Shown piece by piece: positions 11,401 through 24,400 of a stretch of DNA of 64,000 bases. Below the pieces are notes generated by a model. The model saw only the letters and a program-made list of their open reading frames with translations, was not told where the DNA came from and ran no database searches. Position 1 is the first letter of the stretch, and the number at the start of each line of letters is the position of its first letter. A program made the position numbers and the translations under genes. Source of the stretch: Rhytidiadelphus loreus (lineage: Eukaryota > Streptophyta > Bryopsida > Hypnales > Hylocomiaceae). The stretch spans positions 33,051,001 through 33,115,000 of the forward strand of contig OX344765.1 in assembly GCA_947034895.1 (NCBI GenBank), written 5' to 3'.

Positions 11401-14400
11401 TGATCACTTGTTCAGTAATAAAGTTGTTGATTTAAATAATTATTCAACAATAATTACATTCCAATTAATGAATGCATTTAATCAAATTTTAACTTTTGAA
11501 TTACAAATTATATGAAAATTAGTATTCCATAATGTTTTGACAAATACAAATCAATTTGCCTACATGAACTAAGTCATTCATTTGATTAGATTATTGATTA
11601 CAAATACTTTAAAGCTTTAATTTCGGGCTATCAAAATATTTCTTCCAAAATGTAACTCATAAAACAAATTTATAAACTACATTTGCACAAATTGTGTCAG
11701 AAGTTCAGTTTGTTAAATTTTTTTTTCCATTTATAACTCAATAGGATTTAATTTAGTGTTTTCCTATTTCATTTTTATGATTGTAATGATTTCTTTTCAT
11801 TTTAGATCTCATAAGTCATAACTAGTTAAATGTGACAATTTCATTAAGTATGAAAATCACATCTCCTTGTACTTGAAACAAAAAATAATTGTAGAATTGT
11901 TTTGAAAAAGTCAAATGGAAAACCCTATAATTAACAACCAGGAGAGAACAATAGTTTCAAAAAAGTGCACCTTCCACTCAAAATGCTATCTCCGTAGAAT
12001 GTGTTGCTTGTGTTCCACGTTCGTAAGTTGTGCCATAAACTCTGTGTGTGGATTGATCCACCAAAAATTAATATACTATGCACATGTCTATTATGTATTC
12101 CCTTCCAAGGTTCATTCTTCAATAAATGTTTTCCGAATAGAACAAAATAAATTTTGTTAACACCAAAAAATTTGAAATTGTAATTACGTTTTGTTTAATG
12201 ACAAAATAAAATTCTTTCAATCTCTGATGTGTTTCAATGGCCTTTAACTTTTGAGAGTACAATGTACTTTACTATTAAAAAAAGTCTCAAACAGAATTGC
12301 AATAAATTTATGAATATGCAAAATAAAGGTAAGTAGCAATCAAAAGTATTTGAATTATATGTTTCAAGCGATTCAAAGAGAAAAAAAAAAACCCCATTAA
12401 ACGGACTTCCACAAATGTGTTACCAATTCTTTCTTTTTCTAATGTACGTTACATAAACTCTTCTGATTACTCCCACACAATGTCATGCACATGTACTCAA
12501 TGATCCTACAACTAGGTAATTAGTACAAAACAAAATACAAAAGTCTTTCCCAATAAAAATGAAAAAAAGGTCTAATGTTTGTTCATGAAAAGATAATTTT
12601 AACTAGTGTTGAATGAACTCAAACTTTCTACACATAAAATATGTTTTCAAATATTGCCTTCACAAGTAATGGTTCAATTGAAATACCTGATGGAAATGTA
12701 GTTATTGCTATTCACCATTGAAGCAACCGCTTAGCATGAATGATCTTATAGCTCCTTCTATACGTTGTTGGATTGTGGCATGCGTGCTCTTTCAAAGTAA
12801 TCTACCACATTTCAAAAAATTGTCAACACCTTTAGCTTCTCTTAACATCTAAGTAACGTACTCATGATCCACAAAAAAATATTGAACTCCTAAAACTTTT
12901 GTAGACTCGTAATTGCCTACAAAAAATATAAACATTTCTAATTCTCAAAAAAACTAAATGCAATTCAATATATATATACCACTATAATTTAAGAAAACTG
13001 AGCACATTAGCAATTAGCAAGCCTAATAGGATAAAAATAAAAAATCAGAATAATTTTTTTTCATAGTATTCTTTTAGTAATCTTTCATTGGAAGGAACCT
13101 AGGCTAAGAATTATAGCAATTGTTATTTGTTTTAAGACACTAATTGGACGAAGATGATAATACATGATGCATTAAAATATATATATATACCAACACATGT
13201 AAATTACCTTTCTAAACGCCTCATGAAATGTAATTTGCAATTTCATAACACTTCTTTTGCCTTAAAATTCCTATGTCTAACTTTTTTCTAGACTTTTGCT
13301 ATGATATGTTTAGTGTTTGTTCTTGAATTTTTAAACTTCATTTTGTCTACTTTCCCATCGCAAGTGAGAATGTGCTACACTCATTTTCTAAGAATACACA
13401 ACATTCATGAATCAAAAACATTTTGAAACATTGAAAACAAAGAATAGGAACAAACAATTGAATTTCCTAATGTCTAGAGGCAACAAAATACCTGTATTGT
13501 ACTTAGAAAACAAATTTGTTCTAAAAGCAATTATGAGAATTCAATTTTCTAATGACAGAATGCAACTACAAAAGGTATTGTATTTTAAAAGTAAATGTTT
13601 TCTAAAAGCAATCACAACATCGAGGTTAATTTTGTTGTCTCCAATAAAGCAAAAGCAAGATATTCACATTGTGGTTGCTTTCACAAACAATAATTTTTCA
13701 ACTTCAAACATTTATAATAAATTTCATTGATGTCCAAAAAATATGAAAAAACTTGTATTACATACCAATTTCATTTTTCTACCTACAAAAATGTAATGAG
13801 AATTGTTTATATTAATTTACCTTCCTTGAAAACGCAATGAACTCTGAAATTGTCAATTAGAGATCAACTATGTTGTCATCTAATGTAATTGCAAAATGGT
13901 ACCATATGCCTAATGTTATTGTCATCTTCAGAAAACATGGTTGTTATTGTACCAACAGCTATGAAAATGTATTCCTAATCATCTTTGTACTATGTTAGTG
14001 ATTTTCTTTGAGATATTCCTATTAGACTTTATGCTAAATTAATGGTATTCTATGAAATATTCCTATTATTCTTAGAGCTACATTATTGGGCTTTTATATA
14101 ATTTTATTGAATTATTGGCAACAACTTCCACCATTGACAAAATTGAAATTGTTCTTAAAAATTTAACTACAAGTACTTCACTAACTTCAAGCACATAGTG
14201 CATGCTTTGACACTTTGAAAAAAACATGCTATATTGAACTTAGGCTTCAAATTATACTACTTTAGGTTAATAGGTGACTTAGGCGGAATTCTTTTTCTCT
14301 ACAAACATAGGAGTTTTCTTGGTGATCTTGGACTTTTAACTTTTATTTCTCTCATGGTTCATGATTTAGTGCTTTCCTGTGTTTCACATTAAATAGATTT

Positions 14401-15338
14401 TGTGAATTACTATTTCACAACAAACAGATTGCCATCTAACTTGAATTTGGTGGATAAGAGCCGCTATTAGCTTGTATAAAGTGTAACTCGAGTTCAAAAT
14501 ACAATTCTTTTGCTTTTCCCTAGTTCAGGCATGTGCATTCATATGGCATATTGTAATAGAATGATTATTGTACAAGCATGTATAGTAGTTTTGTTATTCA
14601 TTTAAAATGTCCATATAATTTAGCAATTGCAAGCAATTACATAGATGGATATAAGTGGGTGGAAACTAGTCCATGGACGCAAGCAGTGCACATTTACATA
14701 GAATCCAAAGCCAAACCTCCAAAATACTTGAAGAACTTACAAAGACAAAATGAGCAACAATGATTTCAAAAGTTTTTGTAACAGAGTTAACAATTGAAGA
14801 AACCAAGTTGTACATAGAAAGCTCAAGAATCCATGATTCAAAAAGTAGACAGTATTAACAATAATATTCAAAAGTACTTCCAATGAAATTGAAGCATGAA
14901 AGTCTCTACTTCTCCCTTCATAATAATTGACTAAATGTATTTGTATTCAAGTTAAATGATTTGTTGTACCTGCCACTGAGAAGGTTGTTCTACAACTCCA
15001 TTGATTCAGTTTGCTGTTTCATTCATTGAAACTGCAGCATGTACAAAAACAACAACCTATACCAAAGTTGCTTAATTTTTGCTTCCAAAACTAATAAGGA
15101 ACTTAGAAAGGAAAGGAGCCAGAACATTTAGAGAACTGATTTTGAAGCCAGCTATTGCAAATTCATACCTCTGTTTAAAGGAGGTAAGGGTAATTCAGGT
15201 GAGCACGCTTCTGCAGCTCCTTTTACTCAAAGTATTCATGATTCACTTTCTCCAAATAAGCCAAATCCCACACCTTATACAATCTGCCAAATTGCATTGT
15301 TCAAATGTTCAATTTTCAGTACCTGCAATTGTAGATTC
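8483..15338. other. AT-rich gene desert
   Basis: About 6.9 kb of very AT-rich DNA with no supported gene. ORFs at 9490-9747 and 13407-13730 are low-complexity, Asn/Ile/Phe/Lys-rich translations of AT-rich DNA. A 35-base unit (CGAGTTGTTGTGCTATGTGA and its variant) is duplicated in tandem at about 10947-11017. I saw no tRNA-like or other structured RNA gene. Confidence 0.5.
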
Positions 15339-16700
15339 TCAATGAGCAAACAACAAAAAAGAAGCTGAAAACTCAAACTTCACAGAACAACTCCAAAAGA
15401 TAAATAAAAGACGGGAAGCATTGAAAGCAAGGGGATGAGGGAGAGCAACATAATCAAAGGGAAGCACTTGGTTCAGGCGGAACTGTGAAAGTAAAGTGGA
15501 GCGTTGGAAACAGAAGGGAGAAGAACGAGTGGCGAAAACAGCAGGGACAAGAAAGAGTGGTGGAAGCACAAGGGAAAAGAAGAGTGGTTTAATGCAAGGG
15601 AAAAGGGGGAGCACCTAAAGTAAGGGGAAAAAAGAAAAGCGATTGAAGCAAGGAGGAGATGGGGGAGAGGCAGATGCAAGTGGTAGAAGGGGTAGTGGCA
15701 AAGCACAACAGTAAAGAGAGCACAAGAGCAATGAGAGTAGAGAAGAGGGGAAATAAAGGAGTAATGGGAGGACGGGGATAATAGAAGCAGTGACTGCTCC
15801 GGAGTAGGAGAAGACAAATTAGCGGGAGCAGGGGAGCATCCGCGGCACTGGAGCAACGGAAGAAAACTTGAAAATTAGGATAGGATTTGCAAAGGAACGA
15901 GTTGCAATAGTGCAGTGAGGGGAAATGCGACGAAGCAGCAGTGAGGGGAGAGATGAAGCAGTAGCAAGGGGGAGAGGAAGAACCAATGTCCAACGGTGGA
16001 GCGACGGGGAGAGGGAGAAGCAATGTGCAGCAGCGGAGCAAGGGAGAGAGGGAGAAGTGAGGTGCACTTGCGAAGGGAAGAGGGAGAAGTGCTGTGCAGC
16101 TACGGAGTGAAGGAAAGAGGGAGAAGTGAGGTGCAGCTGCGAAGTAAAGGGAAGAGGGAGAAGTGTGGTGCAATTGTGGAGTGAAGGGAAGAGGGAGAAG
16201 CGGAGCAGAGGACAGACGTGCAATAGTGGGGCAAGGGAGAAGAGGGGAGGAAGAGGCAGAAGTGGAGCAGTGAAAGCAATGGAACAAGGACGGTGAGGTG
16301 GGAGAAGGGTGTGCGGGGAAGTGAAGGGAGTAGGACAACGAGGTACAATAGGGAAACAAGGGCGCAAGGGAGGTGGAGCAGGACACAACAAGGGCGCAAG
16401 GGAGGTGGAGCAGGGCACAACAAGGGCGCAAGGGGAGGCGGAGCAGGGCACAACAAGGGCACAATAATGGCGCAACAACAAACACAACTGAGAGGAGAAT
16501 TGTAATCAGATCAACAAGAGGAGGAGAACAAGCAACGGAATGAGCACAAGCAGAAGGCGGAGCAAAAAAGGCGGAAGTAGCTGAAGCAAGGAAATCAACA
16601 AAAAGAACAATAAGGTAAAGCACTTACATAGTGGAGAGAACGGCGGGAGGGACGGTGGAGTGCGGCAGCAAGAACTGAAGGTGGACCTCATTCACAAGGG
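15339..16700. repeat. Purine-rich minisatellite block
   Basis: The + strand is almost all A and G. Within it, units of roughly 45-50 bases built on GGGAAGAGGGAGAAGTG plus a GCAGC-type spacer recur at about 15980-16200. A 30-base unit (CAAGGGCGCAAGGGAGGTGG...) repeats about four times at 16350-16470. The 344- and 222-codon Pro/Ser/Leu/Cys-rich minus-strand ORFs are readings of the complementary CT-rich strand, not plausible proteins. Confidence 0.75.
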
Positions 16701-16708
16701 GGTCTTCT

Positions 16709-17044
16709 CACTATAAGAAAACATGGTAAAAAAAAACCCCACTCGATTTTTGAGTGTGGTTCTTTTGGTCACGTTTTTGCGTAGGAAATTTTGCAGTAAA
16801 ACTCAACTTCATTTGCAGTTTCCCACTGCAATTTTTGGAATTAGGAAACATATAATATACCATTGGAAAGGCATTTTTAATGCCTTTCCAATGGTATATT
16901 ATATGTTTCCTAATTCCAAAAATTGCAGTGGGAAACTGCAAATGAAGTTGAGTTTTACTGCAAAATTTCCTGCGCAAAAACGTGACCAAAAGAACCACAC
17001 TCAAAAATCGAGTGGGTTTTTTTTTACCATGTTTTCTTACAGTG
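16709..17044. mobile_element. CACTA-type foldback MITE, near-perfect palindrome
   Basis: Arms 16709-16875 and 16879-17044 are almost perfect reverse complements with a 3-base centre. The ends read CACTATAAGAAAACATGG and CACTGTAAGAAAACATGG, matching the CACTA/TnpA-type ends of plant En/Spm elements. The flanking triplets are TCT and CCT, a possible 3-bp target duplication with one mismatch. No coding capacity: the mirrored ORFs on both strands simply reflect the palindrome. It sits inside purine-rich repeat DNA, so it inserted after that block formed. Confidence 0.85.
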
Positions 17045-17846
17045 CCTGCAACAACAAATACGAGGAGTGCACCGATGAGGGGTCGCCTGCGTAGCGTGAA
17101 GGTGGAGTGCAACAACGACGGGGTGGAGTGGAGCACGGCAACGCAAGGAAGAAGCAACAACAACTCGAAGAAGAGAGTTGATGCACCAACGCGACGGCGA
17201 AACAAGTTGTGCCCAGAAAACTAGAGTGCCAGCAGTTGCGGTGAAAGTGGCTCCAACGCGTGAAGAAGGTTTCACGAAGCGCACGACGTGGGTGCCGAAC
17301 TGCACCAAAATCGCGCGGATCAAGGTAAGAGCCAAAAAACTTTTGCAATAAGCGATGACAGAAAAAACCAATTGACCCCCCACGCGCGAGGGGGGTCTTC
17401 ACTGAATTACAAAACTACTAGGAGATGAACAGTATTGTGCTTTACCCCCCCCCACGCGCGGGGGGTCATCCCCTTCTATCGACAATGTAGGGGTAGAGCA
17501 CTACTGTTTGACCCTTAATTTCGCTAAGCAACTTCTAGCTCGCCACTTGCCCTGTCCACTGTCGTTCTATGATACCTTCCAATGAAGCATTGTCTCCTGT
17601 AGCACGTCATTTCTGGCTCCTCTGTCAACTTTGCTTTAGGACTCACTAAGATTCCCAGTAGAACTTTAGAAGTGCATTTACATAGAATTATGTTGCAATC
17701 TACGTTGTCAAAAATTTTGAAATTTTTTCCACACATTCTCATAGTAATTAGGTGTAAAATCCTGCGGTAATATCTTAAGAAAAAATATTCAAATATTTTC
17801 ACTCTTTGCTATAGAAATGGTAGTTTCTAAGTGTTTTTTGGCACGA
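17045..17846. other. GC-richer flank with GC hairpins, then a dispersed repeat
   Basis: 17045-17340 continues the purine/CAAC-rich DNA interrupted by the MITE. Two C7-9/G6 hairpin words occur at 17374-17397 and 17444-17467. 17700-17842 is a copy of the dispersed repeat also found at 31.8, 32.2, 46.5 and 53.1 kb. No gene seen. Confidence 0.5.
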
Positions 17847-18100
17847 TGCTTACTCTAATGTATGCCTTCCAAGTATGTGGGGACGCTTTGGAAGTCATCC
17901 TTCACACAATGCACACACCACATACTTGGAAAGTGTGCCAAAATTCCTAAACAAAGAAGGATGGAAATGAAAATGAAAATGACGTCATAATACTTACTCT
18001 AACGTATGCCTTTGAAGTATGTGGGGAAGCTTTGGAAGTCATCCTTCACGCTATGTACAAGCCACATAGTTAGAAAGCATGCTAAAATTCCTTAAGCAAA
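17847..18100. repeat. Tandem duplication of a hairpin unit
   Basis: Two copies of a roughly 140-base unit lie at about 17847-17955 and 17990-18100. Both contain CTTACTCTAA(T/C)GTATGCC, GAAGTCATCCTTCAC and a closing segment. In the first copy, CCAAGTATGTGG is answered by CCACATACTTGG, so it can fold as a hairpin. The second copy has lost part of the pairing. Confidence 0.7.
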
Positions 18101-18107
18101 CTTAGTA

Positions 18108-18382
18108 TAAACAAATATATAAAGATGAAGACTTCCTGTAAATATAAAGATGAAGACTTCACGTGAATATAAAATGAAACTATGTAAATATAAAGATGAA
18201 GACTTCATGTGAATATAAATGAAACTATGTTAATATAAAATGAAACCATGTAAATATAAAGATGAAACTTCATATAAATATAAAATGAATGAAACTATGT
18301 AAATACAACATGAAACCATGGAAATATAAAATGAAACTATGGAAATATGAAGATGAAGACTTCATGTAAATATAAAAAGAAA

Positions 18383-18385
<3 letters not shown>
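18108..18385. repeat. AAATATAAAGATGAAGACTTC minisatellite
   Basis: Imperfect tandem units of GTAAATATAAAGATGAAGAC and TTCATG, with a shorter variant (GTAAATATAAAATGAAACTA), run for about 280 bases directly into a TA microsatellite. Confidence 0.75.

Positions 18386-18430
<45 letters not shown>
18386..18430. repeat. (TA)n microsatellite
   Basis: Uninterrupted alternating TA for about 45 bases. Confidence 0.95.
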
Positions 18431-18434
<4 letters not shown>

Positions 18435-18784
18435 GTCTGTATATATAAATAAACTAAGTGATAAAACTTTTATTTTTAATCCCTTTGTTATTTTTGGATG
18501 TAAAGTCTAAAATTAGTTTACAACTCATAGAACAAGTAGATTCTAATATTCTATATGCGTTCTCTAAAAATATAAGTGTAGAAAATTGAAGTTCCTAACC
18601 TCTAATAGTTGCAAGAAAATTTAGAGAGAACTTTGGAAATTAGGTGTATGAAATTTTTTCAAATTTCCAATTTCTTTATATAATTTGTAAAAACTTGATT
18701 CATGCCTTGCACATAATTCATTTGAAAGTTTGGAAGCAATACATTTTGCAAACATTTGTAGTAAATTCAAAGAAAATTGTCAAT

Positions 18785-18990
18785 CCAAATGATAACAAAG
18801 TGTATGCCCTCTAATGTAAAAGCTTTGTTTGACTTTTCAAAAAGTGAAAGAACTCTAATGTGAACGGTTCCTTTCACTTTTCAAAAAAGTGAAAGAACTC
18901 CATTGTGAAAGGTGTCTTTTACATTTCTAAAGAGTAAAAGAACTATAATGTAAAAGGTTGTTTTTATTTTTAGACACAAGTGTATAAATA
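18785..18990. repeat. Tandem repeat with CTTTTCAAAAAGTGAAAG palindromes
   Basis: About three imperfect units of roughly 60 bases, each made of CTAATGTGAA-like sequence, a GGTTCCTTT-like spacer and TTCACTTTTCAAAAAAGTGAA. The last segment is itself a palindrome that could form a short hairpin. Confidence 0.65.
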
Positions 18991-19083
18991 GAATTGCAAC
19001 TTGCAAGAGACATAGAAAATATTATTTTCATTTAGTACATTGGATTTTTTACATTATTAATTGTTAACAAATTTGAATCTCGA

Positions 19084-19657
19084 GGAGATCACTTAGTGTA
19101 TCTATAAGTAACTATGTGTGTTAAAGTGATTTTTTGCCCCCCTATATACTTTTTAATAAACTATAATTTGAACCTAAAATTTTGAGCTTTGTTTAATTAT
19201 GATTGTAGGTTTCTATTGCCAAAAATTCCCAATTCAAAAAACATGTGAAATGATTTGTAGAATAGGTTGAAAAATGAACTAAATAGCATGTTTTTCAACT
19301 CAAATATTTATAGAGAACACATTTAAATGACCATTGCATCAATATTCAAGAAAAGTAAATTTTAAATAGAAAGTTATTTTCAAGAATTTTTTGTTCATTT
19401 TTTAGACAATTTTTTCTTATATAAAATAGGGGTGTGAAAGTTATTTTCACCTCTACAGTGTAGTTTTTTACTTCAAAAATTTGTAACTAATTATAATTAA
19501 CGAAGAAAATTATCAATAATTCAAAACATAAACTTCCAAAGTAGGGAAATATATTGATATTTTTTTTTCCTCCTTTTATTTAAATTTTAGGATATAAGAT
19601 AGGGGGTCCAAAATCTTAATGCACGTAGGTTCTAAATGGACACTCTAAGTGATCTCC
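19084..19657. mobile_element. 574-bp TIR element, copy A
   Basis: The inverted ends share GGAGATCACTTAG (19084-19096 and the complement at 19645-19657), with weaker matching extending outwards. The interior (about 19150-19650) is clearly homologous, in the same orientation, to 58030-58548. No ORF of note, so it is a non-autonomous element. I could not assign a superfamily from the ends. Confidence 0.65.
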
Positions 19658-21427
19658 CCGGGGTTTGAATTATATTGATTAATTTTATAAAACTAAAGAA
19701 ATAAACAATGTTTTTTTGTTCCTTCTAGGGGATATTAGGAATCCTTGTATTTTTCCAAACTAATGGGAATATGTCCACTTCATAAACATAAGAAATAATA
19801 TTAATGTGTATTATTCCAATTATATATAGCACACTGGAAATTCAGAAGTTATTTGCTCAAAAAATTTAAGAATGAAGATCATGGTGTATTTTTATGTTAT
19901 TTAAAAGGTGGGAAGGCAAATAATGAAATCACATAAGGCATTTCAGAAATTGTTACCTTAACTTAAAAATCAGTGAACTTTCAATCTATGTATGCATGGT
20001 TTTGAAGTTTCATATCGACAAAATTTAAATGAAATGTAGAGCAAGATTGAATAGATGTACATGCCTAGGAGTTGTGCGTTTTTGTTTTAGTGGAATAAAA
20101 TGTAGATGAAAAAGTTGTTTTTGAATCTAAGGAAACCATTGTTGTTTCTTGGATTAGTACGACATGTAGGAGGCAATTGTTTTCTATATGTATAGTCCAA
20201 TTTGTAGGCTTCATGAAAATGGTCTTCCACATAAATATTTGCCAACCATACATTATTGCACTTTCATCGTTTGTTTAATGAAATCGTAAAGTGAGAAGGT
20301 AATGATGAAAACTTATTTTGTGCTATTTTTCATGAATTCTTGGAAAAAAACATGAAATGTTATGGATATAGGGTAAAAGGAATAGGAAAATGATATTTAG
20401 GAATTATGGATTGTATTTCTTATCAACACACAAGTATATAGAAATTATTCTTTAGTGTGTGAAGAGTATAAAGTTTTTTGTATTTTATGAACCTAAATGT
20501 TTGCATGCATATATGATGAGGGGATTGAAGAAATATGAATGAAAATCACTTAAAGAACACTATTTATATTGAACGTAAAGTATAGTTTCTAATTTTATTT
20601 TTCATTGTGACCTCTTTTTTTTTATTGGAATCAGATTTTTGAAACAGTTCAATAGAAGATTTGTACAATAAATTTTATAAAAGAAATACTATGGATTTTT
20701 CTTCCTACTTTGAAATTTGTGTAGTACTAATGCAATGGAGAGTTTCTTAAGAAAGGCATTTGTTTTGTATGAAATACCAATAGACATGTCTACGCTTAGG
20801 ACTTGGAATGTAGGCTTATTGTTTTTTATAAAAGTTGATAGCATTATAAATGTTGTGAAGAAGATTTTTTAGCACTTTGAAGGAGTTGGAACACAACGAT
20901 GATGTTAGCATATTTTTAGAAACTTTATCAATAGAGAAGATTATAAATTAATTTTCATATTAGAAGTTAGAAATTCATGTACATGACAGTGAAGAGCATA
21001 CAGAACAAAAATGACTTTTGGAGTTCATGTATTGTGATTGCACTTTAGTCTTTCATAAGATTTGATTATTAACATTGTGAAGTACATGCAACAGAATGTA
21101 GGTAGAAGTCAGGAATTTGTATATACAATTTTTTATGGGTTTTTATATAAAATGTATTGACTTGTATTGCAGCACAACTTTTTTGAATTGAATGAAGGAT
21201 ATGAAAACATGAGAAAATCATGTGTATTACTTATAATGTATTTTTTTATGAAAATTTCATTTTATATGCTTTAGGATTTTGTCTAGTATTTTTGAAGATT
21301 GAGGGGAAGTATATAAATATGTATCGCTCAAATGAAATTACAGTTCATGAACATAGATCACGAATAGAAAAGAAATCTAAAGTTTTGTAATATGTACATG
21401 ATTGTTATGTAGGAGTGACCAAAGAAA
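19658..21427. other. AT-rich 5' flank of the DUF7869-type gene
   Basis: No gene seen. TTGTTATGTAG at about 21402-21412, just before the ORF, could be the acceptor of a 5' UTR intron, but no donor was identified. The left end of the element carrying the following gene should lie here if it is a transposon, but I could not find a convincing terminal repeat. Confidence 0.4.
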
Positions 21428-24400
21428 ATGGTAGCGGAAGCTTTTGGGAGTCCAGTGGTTTTCAATGCCGTAGGTACTACTGTGGTTGCAACAGAGCAAA
21501 GGAGCATAGGAGAAAGGTTGGCGCGTGTGGTACAAGGAAGACTTTTTCAAGAAGAAGATTGTCCAGTGACCGGTGGAGTAACCCTAGATACCAATGGGAT
21601 GGTACAACTTCTTGGGGATGATGGTAATGTTGTGGGAGTTGGTGTGGTGGACACGAATTTTACATGTGGTCTCGAACTTCATCAAGTGAAGTTACGTCCT
21701 GTTGAAATTGCAATTCGTGTTACACATGCTTTGGAAGAAACGAAATGGGTTGGTGAGGTGGTAGGGAAGTTTCTAGGCGACTGTGTAGGTAAGATTATAC
21801 GATGGCGTCGGGCTTTGGTTTGTTGGCCACATCCTTCGGAAGTGAGAACAACAAGTACCCCTTTGAGGGAGGGGCAAAGCTTCTCTTTTCCACCGGTTGT
21901 GGCACCAGAGTTTAATTTCCATGACGTTGAGGACAACCCTAGCACTTCTGATATGACACCACCAAGTCAAGGGGAAAGAAGCACACCTGAGAGAAATTCA
22001 CTCATGACGCAATGTTCCCAAGGCAGTACTCCCGATGTAACAAGAATGGAAGGTATTTCTTTGGATACACCAAGGAGGAAGTATTCAATGGCAAATCGGA
22101 GGGCTAGAGTGCGAAATCCAAGAGAGAGGGGGGAATCGGCTAGTCAGAAAGTTACGCTTGAAAGTGTTTTATGTGCAAAAGAGAGAGGTGCGTGTAAACG
22201 CAATTGCTTGCATGAGGTAGATGCAAGATATATATTGGATGAACGATACATGGCATGGGGTCAGAAGTATGAAGCACGGTCTACGTGGATAATGCAAATG
22301 TTGAATGCCTTCTACACTCGCGTACAGGGCCGAACAAGAGACAAGTACGAGACAAAGTTAGATGGCAGAGTCGTTTGTAATGCATGTTATGCTGCGGCAT
22401 TGGGTTATTCTCAGAGGCGTTTGAAGCAACTGAAGACAGCACATGTTGTGTATGGAAGAGTAGCAGCCGTTCATGGAAACACGTGTCAAGTAAGGGAAAG
22501 TGCAAAAATGTCAGCAGCTAGGGAAAGCCTTGACGTGTTTGTGAATGAAGCTGGATGTCAACAACCCCATCGATCGGTATGCAGGAAAAAGGACAACAAA
22601 GTGCTACCGCTAATATTATTGCCCATGAATACGAGCAAATTGGATGTGTTTCGGTATGTGAATGAAGAAGTGAAGAGACTAGTGGATGGGACAGAGTTGT
22701 CGATGAGCTCGTTTCGTAGACTTTGGCGGGAGGACTTTCCGCATGTACAAATACCACCTTTCTATAGATTCTCAAAGTGCTACCACTATTGGGAGTATAA
22801 ATGTGGGATGGAATCTACAACAAATGCGGTAGCAAAGGTGAAGATTAAGAAGTTGTACGTACTGCACATCCGATATCAAATGGAAGAGAGGCGAGACTAT
22901 TGGTTGTTCAAGAGATCCGTGATGATCACTCCAAACTTTTTTATGTGTTTGATTGTGGATGGTATGGATCAGAATACGACCATGATACCAAAGATGAGGC
23001 AAACCGTGAAGAATATTGAATCTCGATTTGTGAAGACTCATCTCTGTGGTGTACTTGTACATGGGATTGGCCTCTATGCAGATGTGTGGATAGATGCTCA
23101 CCACAAGCATGATAGCAATCAAGTCATAACGTCTGTGATGAACGTAATATGCGACGTGAAGCGAAGAAAGGGATTCTTGCCACCAACATTGAGGATTCAA
23201 GCAGATAACACAACAAGAGAGAACAAGAACATCTACATGTTTGGCATGTGTGCCGCACTAGTGGGCCTTGGTTTCTTTAAGGAAGTACATCTTTGTTTTC
23301 TTATCGTGGGCCACACACATGAGGACATTGATCAGAGATTCAGTGTGATTTCGAATGTGTTGAAGAGAAGAGACATAGATACACTGCAGGAGATGTTGCA
23401 GCTAGTGGAGAAAGGCACATCTTATACAGAGGCTTTTGTGAGTGCTCGTAAGCTTGAGAACATTCGCGATTGGAAAGCATTCATCACACCTCATTTGCTA
23501 CGAGGAGGTGAGCAATTGACAGGCATAACATTTCCACACCATATGAGGTTTTATGTGGAAAATGGGTTGGTCCGTGTGCAACACAAACATTTCTGCTCAG
23601 ATGAATGGGCTCCAGCAGGAGGACATTTGTGTTTGAACTCACTACCAAGCGTAGCAGAACAACCAAACTTTGCAGAGGTGTTTGCAGCTGATCAGAGAGA
23701 ATTGAAAGCATTGGATGAGTTCATTGCATATAAGAAGAAGTTGGTGTTGAGAGGCACAAATAGGATCAGGAACTTGGAAGTCGTGGACGAAACAATCGAG
23801 TTCAAGGATTATTTGCAAGATTTCCCACAACGGAGCACAGAATGCTTGTGTGAATTACCGTTTTGGCCAAGCGATATCTTGAACTATGATGGGGATGGTC
23901 ATGTTGTTGAGAATGTCAAAGGAAGTGGTACAAATGAAAGTATAGCACTGGATGCAGATGCAAACATAACGGACAATGCAACTGCTGATATGATAATGGC
24001 GACAATGCCAAATCCAGAGAGGAGGGGATATTTCGGACCTCGCAAAGATAGGCCGCCACCAGAAGCATCACGAAGAGTGATTGGGGGAAGGAGTAAAGGT
24101 GGAAGACATGCTATTGTACCAGAAGTAGTACAAGGTGCAAGTGAAGATCCTTTTCCTCCATTCAATCCAGAAAATGATGTTGTTATAGGCCAATTTGTAG
24201 CTCTTACAGTGGAGTTGAGGGAAGTAAGAGAAGGAGTACCTTTTCATGTGGGGAAGGTACTTGAATTTGGTCAAGGGAGGTGGGCCTCAAAGATGAAGGT
24301 TCTGTGGTATTGGCCTACTATGAGACTTGGAGGACAAGAAGAAGTTGGTAGTAATAAAGTGAGGTACATGAATTGCATGGAATCAACATGGGAACCTTCA

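Noticed and set aside
13407..13730. 107-codon ORF in the AT-rich desert
   Set aside because: Asn/Lys/Ile/Phe-rich low-complexity composition expected from AT-rich DNA, with no motif or splice support.
15589..16623. 344-codon Ser/Pro/Leu/Cys-rich minus-strand ORF
   Set aside because: It is the complement of the purine-rich minisatellite, with no domain, repetitive codons and overlapping similar ORFs in other frames.
16711..17205. Two ORFs on opposite strands encoding almost the same peptide
   Set aside because: This follows from the 336-bp palindrome and is not evidence of a conserved protein.
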